Shown: positions 12,586 through 24,460, counted from the stretch's first letter. The stretch is 64,000 bases of DNA from Mallotus nudiflorus (GCA_947683625.1 CANTUR010000044.1:1612001-1676000); one strand, 5' to 3'. Program-made: numbers and translations. The notes: generated by a model from the letters alone, not told the origin.

Positions 12586-13498
12586 TGATACAAACCCACT
12601 AGACAACCAGCTCTAGGAACCCACGCTCTCAAGGAAACTTCAAATCAAGTTCCAATTCAGATATAGAGAACCTTCACCTCATGTTTAGTTAGTCCAAATA
12701 ACCAAAGCTATATTAAAACTTTAACCTTTTGAATAATACCAAATAAGAAAAAAAGGTTATTAAAAAGACACCATAATCTACTGTCTAAAAGATAGATTGA
12801 TAAGTCATAAAAGTTGTCACATGGTTAACCACCAAGTAACCAAAGAGAATCCTCTTTAAATTTTATTAATCATCCATGATTGCATACCCTCTAGGTTACA
12901 TAAACTAAGGCCTTTACATAGGCTTAAAGGAACACTAAATAAAACCTAATTAATATCCTAACTAAACAAGAAAAAAAAATCCTTCTTAAATAAGAAAATA
13001 TAATTCTACTTATATAAGAAAATATCATCCTAGTTAAATTCGGATTTACTTATGCAGCACATTGTAGCACACTTTTCAACATGATGGTGGCCAATTGAAT
13101 AGGCCCAAAATATAAAAAGTTGTAGCCCTTGTTTTTATCTTTTATCAACATCTTGAATCACTTCATTTGGATCTATATTGAGTGAGATACGACCCATTTA
13201 CTAATGTATATTCAGTCTGCCCAGTTTTGTTCACGATTTAATAATCCTTCATAATTTTACCTCAGGTATAAGACCAAATTAACTCTAAATATCTTCATCA
13301 AAGTTTTAGATCTTTTTATTATATTTCAAAAATCTCTTGAATCATCTTAATCAGAGCTCTATAGAGAGAGTTATGGCCAAAATGCGAAAGTATGCTACAC
13401 AAAATATGAATTCATGGGAATTGCTCTTTTCTTAAATGAAAGTTGCCTTATTAGCATGAATAAATCTTAAAATCTTCCTCTTTGGAACTAGGATCACA
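12586..13498 (-). repeat. Array LTR 6 (outermost, 913 bp)
   Basis: Bounded by TGATACAAACCC and GGATCACA; some 20 bp are missing near 12,620 relative to the other copies. It is the outer 5' LTR of the array on the - strand. The next bases belong to a Tat pol remnant. Confidence 0.87.
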
Positions 13499-15412
13499 TC
13501 ACCATATCTAAAATGGATCCAATGAAGTATCTTTACAAAGCTCCCTCCTGGTGGGAAAACTTGCCAAATGGCTTATGCTATTGACAAAATTCAATGTGTA
13601 ATACTTAACTAAAATTGTAGTAAAAGGAAAAGCAATGGCTGAATTTCTAGCTCTTAACCCCATTTCAGGCTTAAAAAAAATCTAGCTAGACTTCCCTGAT
13701 GACTTCAGTTCAGCCATTGAGATTCAATGATGGTGGGTGTATTTTGATAGAGCAGTTAATTTAGTTCGGCGCAACAATTGATGTCATATTACAATCTCCA
13801 GAAGGTGAAGTGGTACCAATTGTAAAAAAACTGGAGTTTAGAATAGAAGCACTTATAGCCATGGATGTTATAGAAGTTGAAATCTTTAGAGATTCTATGC
13901 TAGTAATCAATCACACCATGAAGGAGTGAGAATTGAAAGAGCAACACTTAAAAATTTACTTGGATCACTTGAAGTTGCTTACCATATCCTTCCAAAAATG
14001 AAATCATTCATCTCCCCAGGAACCACAATTAGATGGCAGATGCACTTGCTTCCCTAGCATTAGTGTGGGAAAGACCATCCAAATTCCCATGAAGCCTTGA
14101 ATCCTACTCAAATTGGGATGACCCTGTCATAAGAACAGCATAATAGTGAGGACAAAAATAACTGAAAAACCCTAATTTTATGACATCTAGAGATATTTGA
14201 AGGAACAAGCCTATTCTGATTAAGCAAGTGAAAAAGATAAGGAAGTCATCTGATGATTAGCATCAAAATTCATATAGGACCAGGGTTTGTTATACAGAAG
14301 AACTTCATATGGGTTACAACTCCGATGTCTAGATGAAACTGAGGTTGCAAGGGTAATGAAGAAGTACATGAAGGTGTTTATGGTCCATACATGAATGGAG
14401 AAATCCTAGCTAAAAAGCTAATAAGACAAGGGTTCTTCTAGATGATGATAATATAAGATTGTATCAAATTTGTAAGGGAATGCTATAAGTGTCAAATCCA
14501 TTAGAATGTCAACTACCTTCCCCCAATAGAATTACACTACATCTCCTCTCCATGGCCCTTCTCATTATGGGAACTAGACATAATTGGGGAAATCCACCCA
14601 ACAACCTTGAACGAGCATAGGTTCATCTTAGTAGCAGTGGATTACTTCACAAAGTGGGTTGAAGCAGAATCATTCACAAAGATAGGAGCTAAGCAAGTGA
14701 CTAAGTTCATCAAAGAAATCTATTATGTCAATATGGGATCCCCCATCATATCATATTTAACAACGGTGTTCAATTCCAAGCAAAAGTTAGAGAATTACTA
14801 AGGAGCTATAAGGTGGAACATCACAAATCTTCTCCTTATTGACCATAAGAAAATGGGGCCATCAAAGCTACAAATAAGAACATCAAGAAGATCTTGTTAA
14901 AGATGACTTAGACTTATCAAGATTAGGCAAACAGATTGCCATATACCTTATAGGGATACTAAAAAATAGTCAAAACTTCAACCAGAGCAACCCCTTTCTC
15001 ACTAATATACGGGTCAGAAGTAGTACTTCTAATCCAAATAGAAATCAAGTCTCTTCAGGTAGTAATTGATTCTAAATTGCTGAAAGTACAATGGCCAGCA
15101 AAGGCATGATAATCTAACTCTCCTAGATAGTCAAAGACTTAAGACTCTATACCACACACAGTTGTATCAAGCTTTGCTAGCTAAAACCTTTAATAGAAAG
15201 GTGAAACACAAGAGTGCAAAAGTAGGAGATTGGGTGTTAAAGCAAGCAAGGAAAAATGTTCCAAACCTTAGAGGGAAATTCATACCAAAATAGGAAGGAT
15301 CATACTTGGTCAAACATGTCCTATCAAAAGGAACAGTCAACCTGATGGATTCTGAAGGTAATGAATTCTCTGAACCTATTAATATAGACCACCTGAAGAA
15401 GTACTATGTCTA
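13499..15412 (+). pseudogene. Ty3/Gypsy Tat-lineage pol remnant (RNase H, second RNase H, integrase)
   Basis: Frames shift and stops interrupt, but order and motifs are clear. An RNase H end reads MDPMKYLYKAP at about 13,512. A second, plant-type RNase H-like block at about 13,730-14,060 includes 'SPEGE', 'KLEFRIEA' and 'DSMLVINHTMKE'. An integrase zinc-finger region at about 14,360-14,510 includes 'EEVHEGVYGPYMNGEILAKK'. The integrase core at about 14,530-14,840 reads 'FILVAVDYFTKWVEAE'. A C-terminal part ends with 'NIDHLKKYYV' and a stop at about 15,411. Two successive RNase H domains are the hallmark of the Tat/Ogre group. The 5' portion is missing where the tandem LTR array abuts at 13,498. 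It continues into the Tat-like 3' region and LTR at 20,004. Confidence 0.85.
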
Positions 15413-16505
15413 GGGAAAAAAAATTAGCTGAGTTGAAAACCTAAAAATAACTATTCATGCAAAAATTAGGGACTTCTTGCTAGGTTGAAAACCCTACATG
15501 GGCAACCTAATAAAAAATTAGGGAAAGAGAGAAAACAGTTAACTAGAAAACTAGTTAGGGATAGGGGTAACCTCAAGTTTGAAATTTGTATAAGTGCACC
15601 TATGCTCTTCTTAAATGATTTTAGTGAAATGAGAATGATTACTAATTTATGCAAAATGTCTTTGAAAAAGTACAACACATTTTATCATCATGAATTGCAT
15701 CAAACATGCTTTGCATTTTCTTTCATTACATGACCACAAATCTTACTATATTCTTTAAATTCTATCCTCAAGATCAGCCACTATTGTTGAAGCCTAAAAA
15801 AAAGCCCAACTAAGTGTGAAGAACTCTAAAAGGAGACACCCTAGGCAAAAAGAGGGAAGAAAAAAAAAAGAAAACCTGGCTAAGTGCAAAAAGCTCCAAA
15901 AAGAGACACCTTAGACAAAAGAGCGAAAAATACAAGAGGTAGATAATAGTAATGGCAAACATCACCAGGCATAGTAATGGCAAGAAGCATATATACTACA
16001 GTCACCATACATATATCATATAATACATGCGGGCTAAATGCCCAGATATAACACCTATAGTCCATGACGTTAGGAAAATAATACAACAAATCAACCACAA
16101 GCCAAAAGCCCCACACCTAGCTTCTAAAACAACTACATCAATCCTAGCTACCATCAAAAGTAAGTATCAATCCTGCTTAAGCATCCCCATCATCTAATGT
16201 AGGCTTCTCGTCATTCCTCACAAAGGATGCCAATTGTGACTCCAGCTCACTGATATGATCATGATAAGTTGTATGCTCTCGCTCCCACTCCCGACTAGCA
16301 TGAAGGTGTTTAGCCTACATTGCATGAAAATTGCATATCATACATGTACACATAAAACATGTGCATAAACAAGTAGGTACAATAAAGAAGGCATACCCTT
16401 TAATTGCTCATAAACTCCATAAAGTGCTGCTGTGCACTCCCTACAACAGTATACCAATACTGGCCAGAAGAGATAGGGATCTATAAAAAAAAAGTAAACA
16501 ATTCA
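15413..16505 (+). other. Non-coding Tat 3' region between integrase and antisense gene
   Basis: It begins with Tat-like phrases ('gagttgaaaacc', 'aaaaattaggga') repeated at about 15,430 and 15,485. A near-duplicate block ('ctaagtg...aa.gagacacc') occurs at about 15,810-15,865 and 15,890-15,935. No supported gene; small frames on either strand here show no family resemblance. Confidence 0.6.
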
Positions 16506-16509
16506 AGAA

Positions 16510-18751
16510 CTAGTCATTAAATAGGTGAAACAAAGGTAAGAGAAATAAAACCTGAATATAGGAAGTTTCAAAAGGAATGACATCTAATTGAGAAAAGCTA
16601 GGATGAGGTAAATCAAGACACACTCTACCAAAGATGTCCATCCTAAATAAAACCAAGGATGACCTAACTGCCAAGTCCTTAAGAATGACACCACTAGAAG
16701 ACACACCACTAGTATAAGCAATTGCCTCAATATGATATGTGCCTATAGCCTCCTCAAAATAGGATCTTGATCTCTTCCGGCGAGATCCTCGTCACTGTAG
16801 GAATAAAAGCCTACCGGATCATAAATAGCAACTCTCGACAATCTATTTAATGGCCTAGCCCTTGAATTTGAAAGATAAGCCCCATCCACCTGAGAAGGTG
16901 GAGGTGGAGGAAAGGTGTCACCAGCCATAACATCAATCAGCTTTGGGATTAACACATCGACATAAAGAGATATTGTACCCTTTAGGAGACTCTCAGAAGG
17001 ATATCCTATAATGGCAGTAGCAAACTTGTCTGCACTAAGCTTGTGACTCCAGAACATGTCACCAAGAGAAGGAACAATGACTCTCCTCATAAACAGACCA
17101 CCACTAATGATGGACTCGTTCACTTAAATACCACACCTTGCCAGTAAGGCTAAGGAGTAGCACTTGTCTCTCTGTCAATTGCCATGTTGTCACCATCTTT
17201 GCCAACCAATCTGACCTCATAGACCACCAACAAAGGAGAATCTACTTACAAGGTAAAAGTGAATAATGAATCTCTAAAAACTAAACAACCAACACAACAA
17301 GAATCAAGCATACCTGTCCAGGCGATAGCCTACCCATGTAGTCCCAGGCCTCTATGCAATCCTTAATCAAATAAGTGGTCTTTCTAATCTAGCTGGAATA
17401 ACAAGGAAACCATCCTCTAGGAGATGTTCAATGATCGGATGAGGGAGAACCCTAAACTCATTAGCCCATATCTGTCCAATTAGAACTAAAAAATTAGGAA
17501 AAAATAAGCAAAAGACAAAGACCAAAAGGATGGATAAAAGAACTCTTACTCACATCCAATGCAAATAAGTACCCATAAATCCTCGAGCCACCTTGATATG
17601 TTACATCCAAAGCAAAGTACATGTTAGCAAAACCAACAATACCATGATAATTTGTTTAGGTTTCTCAGGACAAGCAATAACCGTAGACTACTCGTACCCA
17701 AAGGATTCGGGAAGATGACAACACTCAATAAATAGAATAAAAAGCAATGAGCTAGCTCCTCTGCCAAAACAAGATCAACATCATACATTGTCCACATAGT
17801 GGAGACGAATTTAGTGTAATAAGTGAGGTATAGACAACTAGACTTCATAAAGTAGGCACCCCAAGAAACTCCATGGTAAGGCACCTCCTTGCCACCACAA
17901 AAGAACACTCCTCCTCACTGAAAAGAATAGGCTTCCCATAAAAACTCAAGCCCATGATAGTAGTAAAGTCTAGAGGAGTGATAGTCATCTCTCTAATGGG
18001 CAAGTGAAAAGTATGCGTCATGTCCATCCACTCAATCAATATGTACACAGCAATCTGACTCAATGCATATAAGTCATAAGAAAGCATAGTAATAATCCCA
18101 TCAAAACACTTTCCTATAACCATTTGCTTCACATATAGTGAAAGACTTTGATAGTATGTGCTAAACCTGTTAAACCTACCAGGTAACATAGTAAGAGACC
18201 TAGGAGGCTATAAAAAAATAGGTACACTATCAAGAATCTACACATATAATAAATGCTAACACATCTTTTTCTCTCTATTATTTAATAGGATCAAAATAAT
18301 AACAAAAGCTAAAAATAGAAGCATCACGATAAGTGCTAGCAGACAATCAGAACAAATAATAAAGTAAGAGCTATTAGGTTATCAATACTCATAGAAAAAA
18401 TATGGATTAATATTCACAGTAAAAGCTATAGAACTACAGCTACGACAACCTTAAATTGAAAGACATAATAAATACAATAAAAGCTAACAAACAACAAGGC
18501 AGCCTAAACAACTAAATAACTTTAGAAAAGATAAGGGATAAAAGAGGACCTACCTGGTGACAAAAAAGAGCCAAAGCATGAGTCTCAAGACTGTGAACCA
18601 TGGGAATTGGGTCCCCTCGAGAGAGCCTACATGGCTAAGAACCCTAAGCACCATCAGTACTGGAAGTCCCAACTCTAATGGCCTCTATGATGTTACCCTC
18701 GACATCCAAGAAGATATCCTCCACACCCTCAAGAATGTTGGGGAACTCCAT
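16510..18751 (-). pseudogene. Antisense plant mobile domain (PMD, MAIN-like) gene, decayed
   Basis: It is read on -, opposite to the Tat pol upstream. A short first exon starts at ATG 18,751 (MEFPNILEGVEDIF) and ends at a consensus donor CAG|GTAGGT near 18,554. After an intron, TTTATAG near 18,211 leads into PGRFNRFSTYYQSL, followed by the PMD core 'THTFHLPIREMTITPLDF' (about 18,030-17,970) and 'MGLSFYGKPI'. A frameshift near 17,880 moves the frame to 'GVSWGAYFMKSS'. A later block 'FLFYLLSVVIFPNPLG' resembles the PMD mid-part. 'RVLPHPIIEHLLEDGFLVI' (about 17,460-17,400) and a proline-rich frame (17,123-16,743) follow. Two stops lie in exon 1. PMD genes occur both in hosts and in captured form in plant transposons. 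Position after integrase, antisense, fits the extra ORFs known from Tat elements. The host function of PMD is linked to silencing, but none can be claimed here. Confidence 0.72.
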
Positions 18752-18987
18752 CTTATGCAGAAAAAAATAAAAATTTAGAAGCAAAAAACACCCAAAACTC
18801 AAAAAGGGTAAAAAAAAAAGATGAAAAACACTGAGAGAAGGCCAAAAGAAGCTTATCCAAACCTCAAAAACTCATTTATTAAGTAGACTAGAGAGGGGAG
18901 GGACATGGCCACACGCTCTCCACATGCACGGCCACGTGCACTTCACCCCTCCACGCCCTCCTGTATAGTTATACACGCACTCCAAGA

Positions 18988-18997
18988 CTTTATATAC
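18988..18997 (-). promoter_or_regulatory. TATA-like box for the antisense PMD gene
   Basis: On - the sequence reads TATATAAAGT, about 240 bp upstream of the ATG at 18,751. It is followed by a relatively GC-rich stretch (about 18,905-18,970, GTGGCC/CACGTG words), unlike the AT-rich surroundings. The spacing suits a plant core promoter, but there is no direct evidence of transcription. Confidence 0.4.
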
Positions 18998-19254
18998 TCA
19001 TTTCTCTAGTTCTAATCCTCCATTTAATCATAAGACATGCACCAAACTCATACAACAATACATTGATGTGGACTACATCTATCAAAACACACCTTATGCA
19101 ACCTCATAATTTTTAAAAAACTCAGCACCCCCTGAAAGAAGAAAGATAAAGAAGAATAATCGAAAGGATATCCTGCTCAAAATCATCAAAATAATATCTG
19201 CAACATGGCAAGTGATGACATTATCATTATTGCATCATCATTGCATCATCACCG

Positions 19255-19485
19255 ACCAAGGCTACATATCGATCACCAGACACTCGAAGAGTTATAGTGG
19301 CAGTATTTATTCATTTCCTGACACCCGAACAAGTTATAGTGGCAATATCTATCTGTTCGCCTAACACCCGAAAAGGTTATAATGGTAGTATCTATCTATT
19401 CGTCTAACACCCAAAGAGATTATAATAGCAGTATCTATTTGTTCACCTGATACCCGAAGTGGTTATAATGGCATTACTTTTATGA
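19255..19485 (+). repeat. 43-bp tandem array
   Basis: 'acacccgaa..gttata' recurs at 19280, 19321, 19364, 19407 and 19450 with steps 41, 43, 43, 43. Each unit reads roughly 'acacccgaacaagttatagt' then 'ggcaatatctatctgttcgc'. Tandem repeats between pol and the 3' LTR are a known trait of Tat/Ogre elements. Confidence 0.85.
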
Positions 19486-19614
19486 CTAGAGAGTGTTAAG
19501 TATGATGCCTGAAAGGGGTAGTCATTGCATTTCACGTGCATGCTTGCATATCATATGTCTGATTGCATATCACTATCATACGCTTATCTCACTTGCTTGA
19601 ATCATTCGTATGGA

Positions 19615-19815
19615 AATCGTATTATTGCATGAACCCAAAATTGCATCATTTTTCATGAATCCTAAAATTGCATATTGTATGAGTCCTAAAACTGCATATT
19701 GTATGAATCCTAAAATTACATCTTGCATGAATCCCAAAATTACATCTCACATGAATCCTAAAATTACATATTGCATGAATCTTGAAATTTCATCCTTAAA
19801 AGAATCACATCTTGC
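19615..19815 (+). repeat. 24-bp tandem array
   Basis: About eight copies of a 24-bp unit 'catgaatcctaaaattgcat..'. Because 24 is a multiple of 3, one frame stays open (19,610-19,900) and reads MNPKITSC-like octapeptides. I interpret this as a repeat artefact. Confidence 0.85.
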
Positions 19816-19988
19816 ATGCATCCCAAATTGCACTTTGCATGATGGCCAAGTCACAAAACAACAACAACAATCAAATCATAACAACATAGCACTTAGGTAA
19901 GTACCTCTCTCTAGAAAATGATTTTTTACATCTTTTCATTTGCATCGCCTGTATTAATAGTAGTGTTAGGTAGCTGTGCAACACATGT

Positions 19989-20003
19989 AAAGAAGGGCGC
20001 AAC
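19989..20003 (+). promoter_or_regulatory. Polypurine tract of the Tat element
   Basis: AAAGAAGGGCGCAAC directly precedes the LTR start TGTCATAC at 20,004, the position expected for the plus-strand primer of reverse transcription. Confidence 0.55.
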
Positions 20004-20640
20004 TGTCATACTTTGACTATCCTAAAATAGGTCCAATGATGAAACGAATCTTTGAAAATACTAGAGTCTGCATGTTTGTAACACCTCTAAAGTGTGCAAC
20101 TTTAAAACCCTAACCGATCCCACCAGTGTGCAAAATTGATCACTGAGCTATTAATTTGCACTTGAATCTTATGAAATATGAATTATTAGAATAATAAAAG
20201 GATTATTTCAAGAATCTTCTCTCGAAACATGCAGCTTATTGAGCTGGTGTTCATTTCATCAAACAACGACCTAACTTTGTGAAAAAATGGAAATCAATTT
20301 TAACAAAATGGGCTTTAGAAATACATCTGAAAGGCTTCAAAACCTTTAAAAGTGGTCCCATAATAGTCTAAAATAACTCAAGGATTAGAGCGCATTGTCT
20401 AAAAGTGCATGTGTAGCCACGAACACCCCTAGATGTTATGTGCTAAAATCAAAGCCGAATCAGACTAAACATACTTTGGGAATGCATTCGAAAGGCTCTA
20501 CAACCTTTGGAAGTGATCCCAAAATAGTCCAAAACACCTTGAGTGATACGAAACCTCCAAGAATAAGCTTGAGAACCCCTTTATGTATTCGAACCCTCAA
20601 AACATTAACTTGAAAACCCCAATAGTCAATTCAGCAACAA
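20004..20640 (+). repeat. Tat LTR, 5' part (truncated)
   Basis: It begins TGTCATACTTTG and aligns over its first ~450 bp with a second copy beginning at 33,171 (shared 'atgaaacgaatctttgaaaa', 'aagtgtgcaa', 'cttattgag', 'caacccaactttgtgaaaaa'-type blocks). It contains an internal duplication: a block with 'gaaaggct..aaaacctttaaaagtgg' at 20,327 recurs at 20,489 (162 bp later). It is cut at about 20,640, where a CRM element begins. Confidence 0.75.
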
Positions 20641-21041
20641 CCCCTAAGAATGGTTAGAAATCAAATTACTTAGATGATCAAAGAATTAGAATAAAGAAAA
20701 CTCATTTCTAAATTCCAATTTTGAAACACTCCACAAGAAGATGATCAATCTACTTGAATGTTCCTTAAAGCATGTATTCTACACAAGAACACAAAGATAA
20801 AAGCAAAATAGCCTTTAGGTTTTAAAACTTCAATTCTGAATAATAAAATTCATCTAAGGCATATATATATAGCCTTTACAAGGTTTTCCTTAGTGAGTAA
20901 GGAAAACTAATAACCCTAATCACAAAAAAAGGAAATTAATCTAATCAGACCTCAAATAGGAATTTTGACATACTCCTATTTTAAGAATAATTAAACTAAC
21001 TAAAACTAATGGGCTTTTAAAATAACAAATTCGTCCAGCCC
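20641..21041 (-). repeat. 3' LTR region of CRM-type element
   Basis: Non-coding on -, directly downstream of the CRM pol stop at 21,042. It carries the TATA-like 'gctatatatatatgcc' (complement, about 20,858-20,875) and a leader-like segment, as in LTRs of this group. Exact LTR limits could not be fixed because the partner 5' LTR is not a clear match. Confidence 0.5.
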
Positions 21042-24000
21042 TTATTTAACATAATTAAACCTATTAATAACTTGGACTTGAATTAAGTTGTATTGAACTT
21101 GAGCTACACTTGGCATAAAGCTTTGGTGTCCTTGTAAACTTTCACTAGCTAAGTTCACAAAGCGGTGTAGATGATGGATTAAGGCTTCTTGAAGCTTCTT
21201 AGATTGAGACCTTGTTATAGGTCTTTGAGGCATGTTGATTGGACTCAAAACCTCTTGAACTTGATCCTTGCCTTCTTGACCATGCTCATCTTCATCACGT
21301 TGAATTCTTTGAACTTGGTGTGTTGGCTGCTCCATAACATTTCCCCTCTCCTCAAAAGGATTCGACCTCAAATCTAAAGCATCACCTATATCAAAAGGAC
21401 TCAAATCAGCCACATTGAATGAAGCACTAACATTATGCTCACCAGGTAGGTCCACTTTGTATGCATTGTCATTAATCCTTTCAAGTATTTGAAAAGGACC
21501 ATCTCCTCTTGGGTTTAACTTAGACTTCCTTTGAAGTGGAAACCTTTCTTTACAAAAATGCACCCAAAACCAATCTCCAGGCTGAAAAATCATTGGCTTC
21601 CTTCCCTTGTTCACACGTGAAGCTACTTTAGCATTTTGCTTCTCAATCCTCTCCTTAACTTGCTTATGTAACTTCTTCACCAAATCAGCCTTAGAATTAG
21701 CATCAACACTCACAAAATTGTTAGGTGGCAGTGGCAATAAATCAATAGGAGTAAGTGGATTAAATCCATAAACAATCTCAAATGGAGAGCAATTAGTAAT
21801 GCTATGAACAACCCTATTGTAAGCAAACTCCACAAATGGTAAACAATCCTCCCACATCCTAATGTTCTTTTCTATGATTGCCCTAAGCAAAGTAATCAAA
21901 GTCCTATTAACTACTTCAGTTTGCCCATCGGTTTGAGGGTGACAAGTAGTTGAAAACAATAGCTTAGTTCCTAACTTTCCCTATAACACACGCCAAAAAT
22001 GACTCAAAAACTTAACATCCCTATCACTAACAATGCTCCTAGGTATGCCATGTAAACGCACAACTTCTTTGAAAAACAAATCAGCAATCAACTTAGCATC
22101 ATCAGTTTTATGACATGGTATAAAATGAGCCATTTTATTAAATCTATCAACTACAACAAAGATACTATCATGACCTTTCCTAGTTCTAGGCAATCCAAGC
22201 ACAAAATCCATAGACAAATCAGTCCAAGGTTCACTAGGAACGGGTAATGGTGTGTATAACCCATGCGGTTTCAACCTAGACTTAGCCTCTCTATATGTAA
22301 TGCAATGCTCACAAAATTTATACACATCATGTTTCATACCGGGCCAAAAGAAATGTTCTAATAGCATATCATAGGTCTTATTTACCCTAAAATGCCCCAT
22401 TAAGCCTCCTCCATGTGCCTCCTTAATTAATAATTCCCTTATAGAACACTTAGGAATGCACAATATATTTCTTTTAAACAAGAAACCATCAAACAAGTAC
22501 AAATCATCTGAAACAACCCCATTGTTACAAGATGCATATATATCACTAAAATCATCATCATGTGGATACAACTCCTTTATAAACTCAAAACCTAATAATT
22601 TAGTAGTAAGAGAGTTAAATAAGGTATACCTTCTAGATAATGCATCAGTAACCACATTCTCTTTACCTTGCTTGTACTTAATCATATATGGAAATGTTTC
22701 CATAAACTCCACCCATTTGGCATGCCTATGGTTCAGCTTATCTTGACCCTTCAAATGCTTTAAACTTTCATGGTCAGTGTGTATCACAAACTCCCTAGGC
22801 CACAAATAATGTTGCCATGTTTGCAAAGCTCGAACCAATGCATATAATTCCTTGTCATAAGTTAGATATTTCAAGGTTGCCCCACTTAAATTTTCACTAA
22901 AATACATTAGTGGTCTTTGATCCTGCATCAAAATAGCTCCAATCCCTATGTCACTAGCATCACATTCAATCTCAAAAGTTTTATCAAAGTTAGGTAAAGC
23001 AAGTAAAGGTGCATTACACAATTTTACCTTAAGTTCATTAAATGCATGTTCTTGTGCATCACCCCAAACAAATCCAACATTTTTCTTAACTAATTCATGC
23101 AAAGGTGCGGCTATAGTGTTGAAATCTTTAATGAATCTCCTATAGAAACTAGTAAGCCCATGAAAACTTCTCACCTCACTAGCATTTTTAGGTTTTGGCC
23201 ACTCTTTAATAGCCCTAACCTTCTCTTCATCAACCTCTATGCCTTGACTAGATACAATAAAACCAAGAAAATTAACCTTATTCATGCAAAAACTACACTT
23301 TTTAAGGTTTGCATACAACTTTTCTTGTCTAAGTGTTTCTAGTACAATTCGCACATGCATAACATGATTATCTAAACACTTAGAGTAAATCAGAATATCA
23401 TCAAAGTAAACAACAACAAATTTACCTAAGTAATTTCGCAACACATGGTTCATCAATCGCATGAATGTGCTAGGTGCATTAGTAAGACCAAAGGGCATAA
23501 CAAGCCACTCATACAACCCATACTTAGTCTTAAAAGCTATTTTCCATTCATCACCAACATTCATTCGAATTTGATAATAACCAGATTTCAAGTCTATTTT
23601 AGTGAACAAACAAGAACCATATAACTCATTAAGCATATCATCTAATCTAGGAATAGGATGACGATACTTTACAGTGATTTTATTGATGGCTCTACAATCC
23701 ACACACATCCTCCATGTTCCATCCTTCTTTGGCACAAGAATGACATGAACCAAACAAGGACTAAGACTTTCCCTCACATACCCTTTAGCTAGCAACTACT
23801 CCACTTGTGTTTGGATCTCCTTTGTTTCTCTTGGATTTGCTCTATATGCTGGTCGATTGGGTATGGTTGCCCTAGGAATGAAGCCAATTTGATGTTCTAT
23901 GCCTCTAATTAGGGGTAATCCACTAGGCATCTCTTTGGGAAACACATCTTCAAATTCCTACAAAAGATCAACAAACACACTAGGCAAAGATGGGTTAAGT

Positions 24001-24460
24001 TCATTAGTTGCCAAATAAGCCCCTTTGTACAAAAGAACAAATATAGGCCGATTAGCATACAAGGCCTATCTAACCTCACTTGTCCTAGCTATTAAACTTA
24101 AATTCTTTTCTTTTTTCTCTCTAGGTTGAATCTCTTCTTTTGTTTTTCCCTCTTTCTTTTCACTCTCTAAAGAATTTTTCTTACTCTCTTTTTCTTTCTT
24201 TTCAACCTCCACTCTCATTCTTTCCATTTTACATTGGTCTTCATACACCTCCTTTGAAGAAAGCGATGTTAATATGATCTTGCACCCATCCTTGGTAAAG
24301 TGATACCGATTGAGGTACCCATCATGCTTGGTCTTTCTATCAAATTACCATGGTCTACCAAGCAAAATATCTCCAGCATGCATAGGAACTACATCACACA
24401 ATTGCTCATCATGATATTTACCAATTGAAAAGGAAATAATAGATTGTCTATTTACAATGG
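21042..24460 (-). pseudogene. CRM-lineage Gypsy pol (protease-RT-RNase H-integrase), near intact
   Basis: One continuous frame runs from the protease region (MHAGDILLGRPW at about 24,370) through an acidic/lysine-rich linker. Reverse transcriptase has VVYFDDILIYS, all catalytic Asp kept. RNase H has ECDASDIGIGAIL, DKELYALVRAL and HTDHESLKHL. The integrase HHCC finger reads GLMGHF..., CEHC. The DDE core keeps its residues: Asp in SMDFVLGLP, Asp in IVSDRD, Glu in TDGQTEVVNR. No frameshift was seen; five stops interrupt it, at 24345-24347, 24066-24068, 23958-23960, 23796-23798 and 21981-21983. The C-terminus (PFEERGN, then PITRSQSKK) lacks a canonical chromodomain, as in CRM elements, which favour centromeric DNA. 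The most recently active-looking element of the window. Gag is not on this strand. Confidence 0.9.

Larger units (their letters stand above)
5774..13498 (-). mobile_element. Tandem array of a short LTR retroelement (LTR-internal x5 + LTR)
   Basis: A unit of about 1.5 kb repeats head to tail. The anchor 'cctcttgaatcatc' recurs at 5794, 7311, 8829, 10329, 11837 and 13332 (steps 1,495-1,518). Read on the - strand each unit is an LTR of 913-935 bp (TGTGATCC... to ...TATCA), two bases, a mutated tRNA-iMet primer-binding site (TGGTATAAGAGC versus TGGTATCAGAGC), about 580 bp of internal sequence, and a purine-rich GAAGAAAGGGAGAATGA tract abutting the next LTR. Neighbouring units therefore share LTRs, as expected from unequal recombination between LTRs. 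The internal part keeps only the leader and the last pol codons (a frame containing FEERENDVI-like residues running into the LTR). That is reminiscent of CRM chromoviruses, whose pol overlaps the 3' LTR. The element is non-autonomous. The left end is truncated against the satellite; the right end abuts Tat pol. Confidence 0.9.

Noticed and set aside
15485..15733. 82-residue + strand frame as a gene
   Set aside because: Lies in Tat 3' non-coding DNA, overlapped by another random frame on -, with no recognisable domain.
19610..19900. 96-residue frame of MNPKITSC-like repeats as a repeat protein
   Set aside because: Generated by the 24-bp tandem array in a Tat 3' region; no start context or homology.
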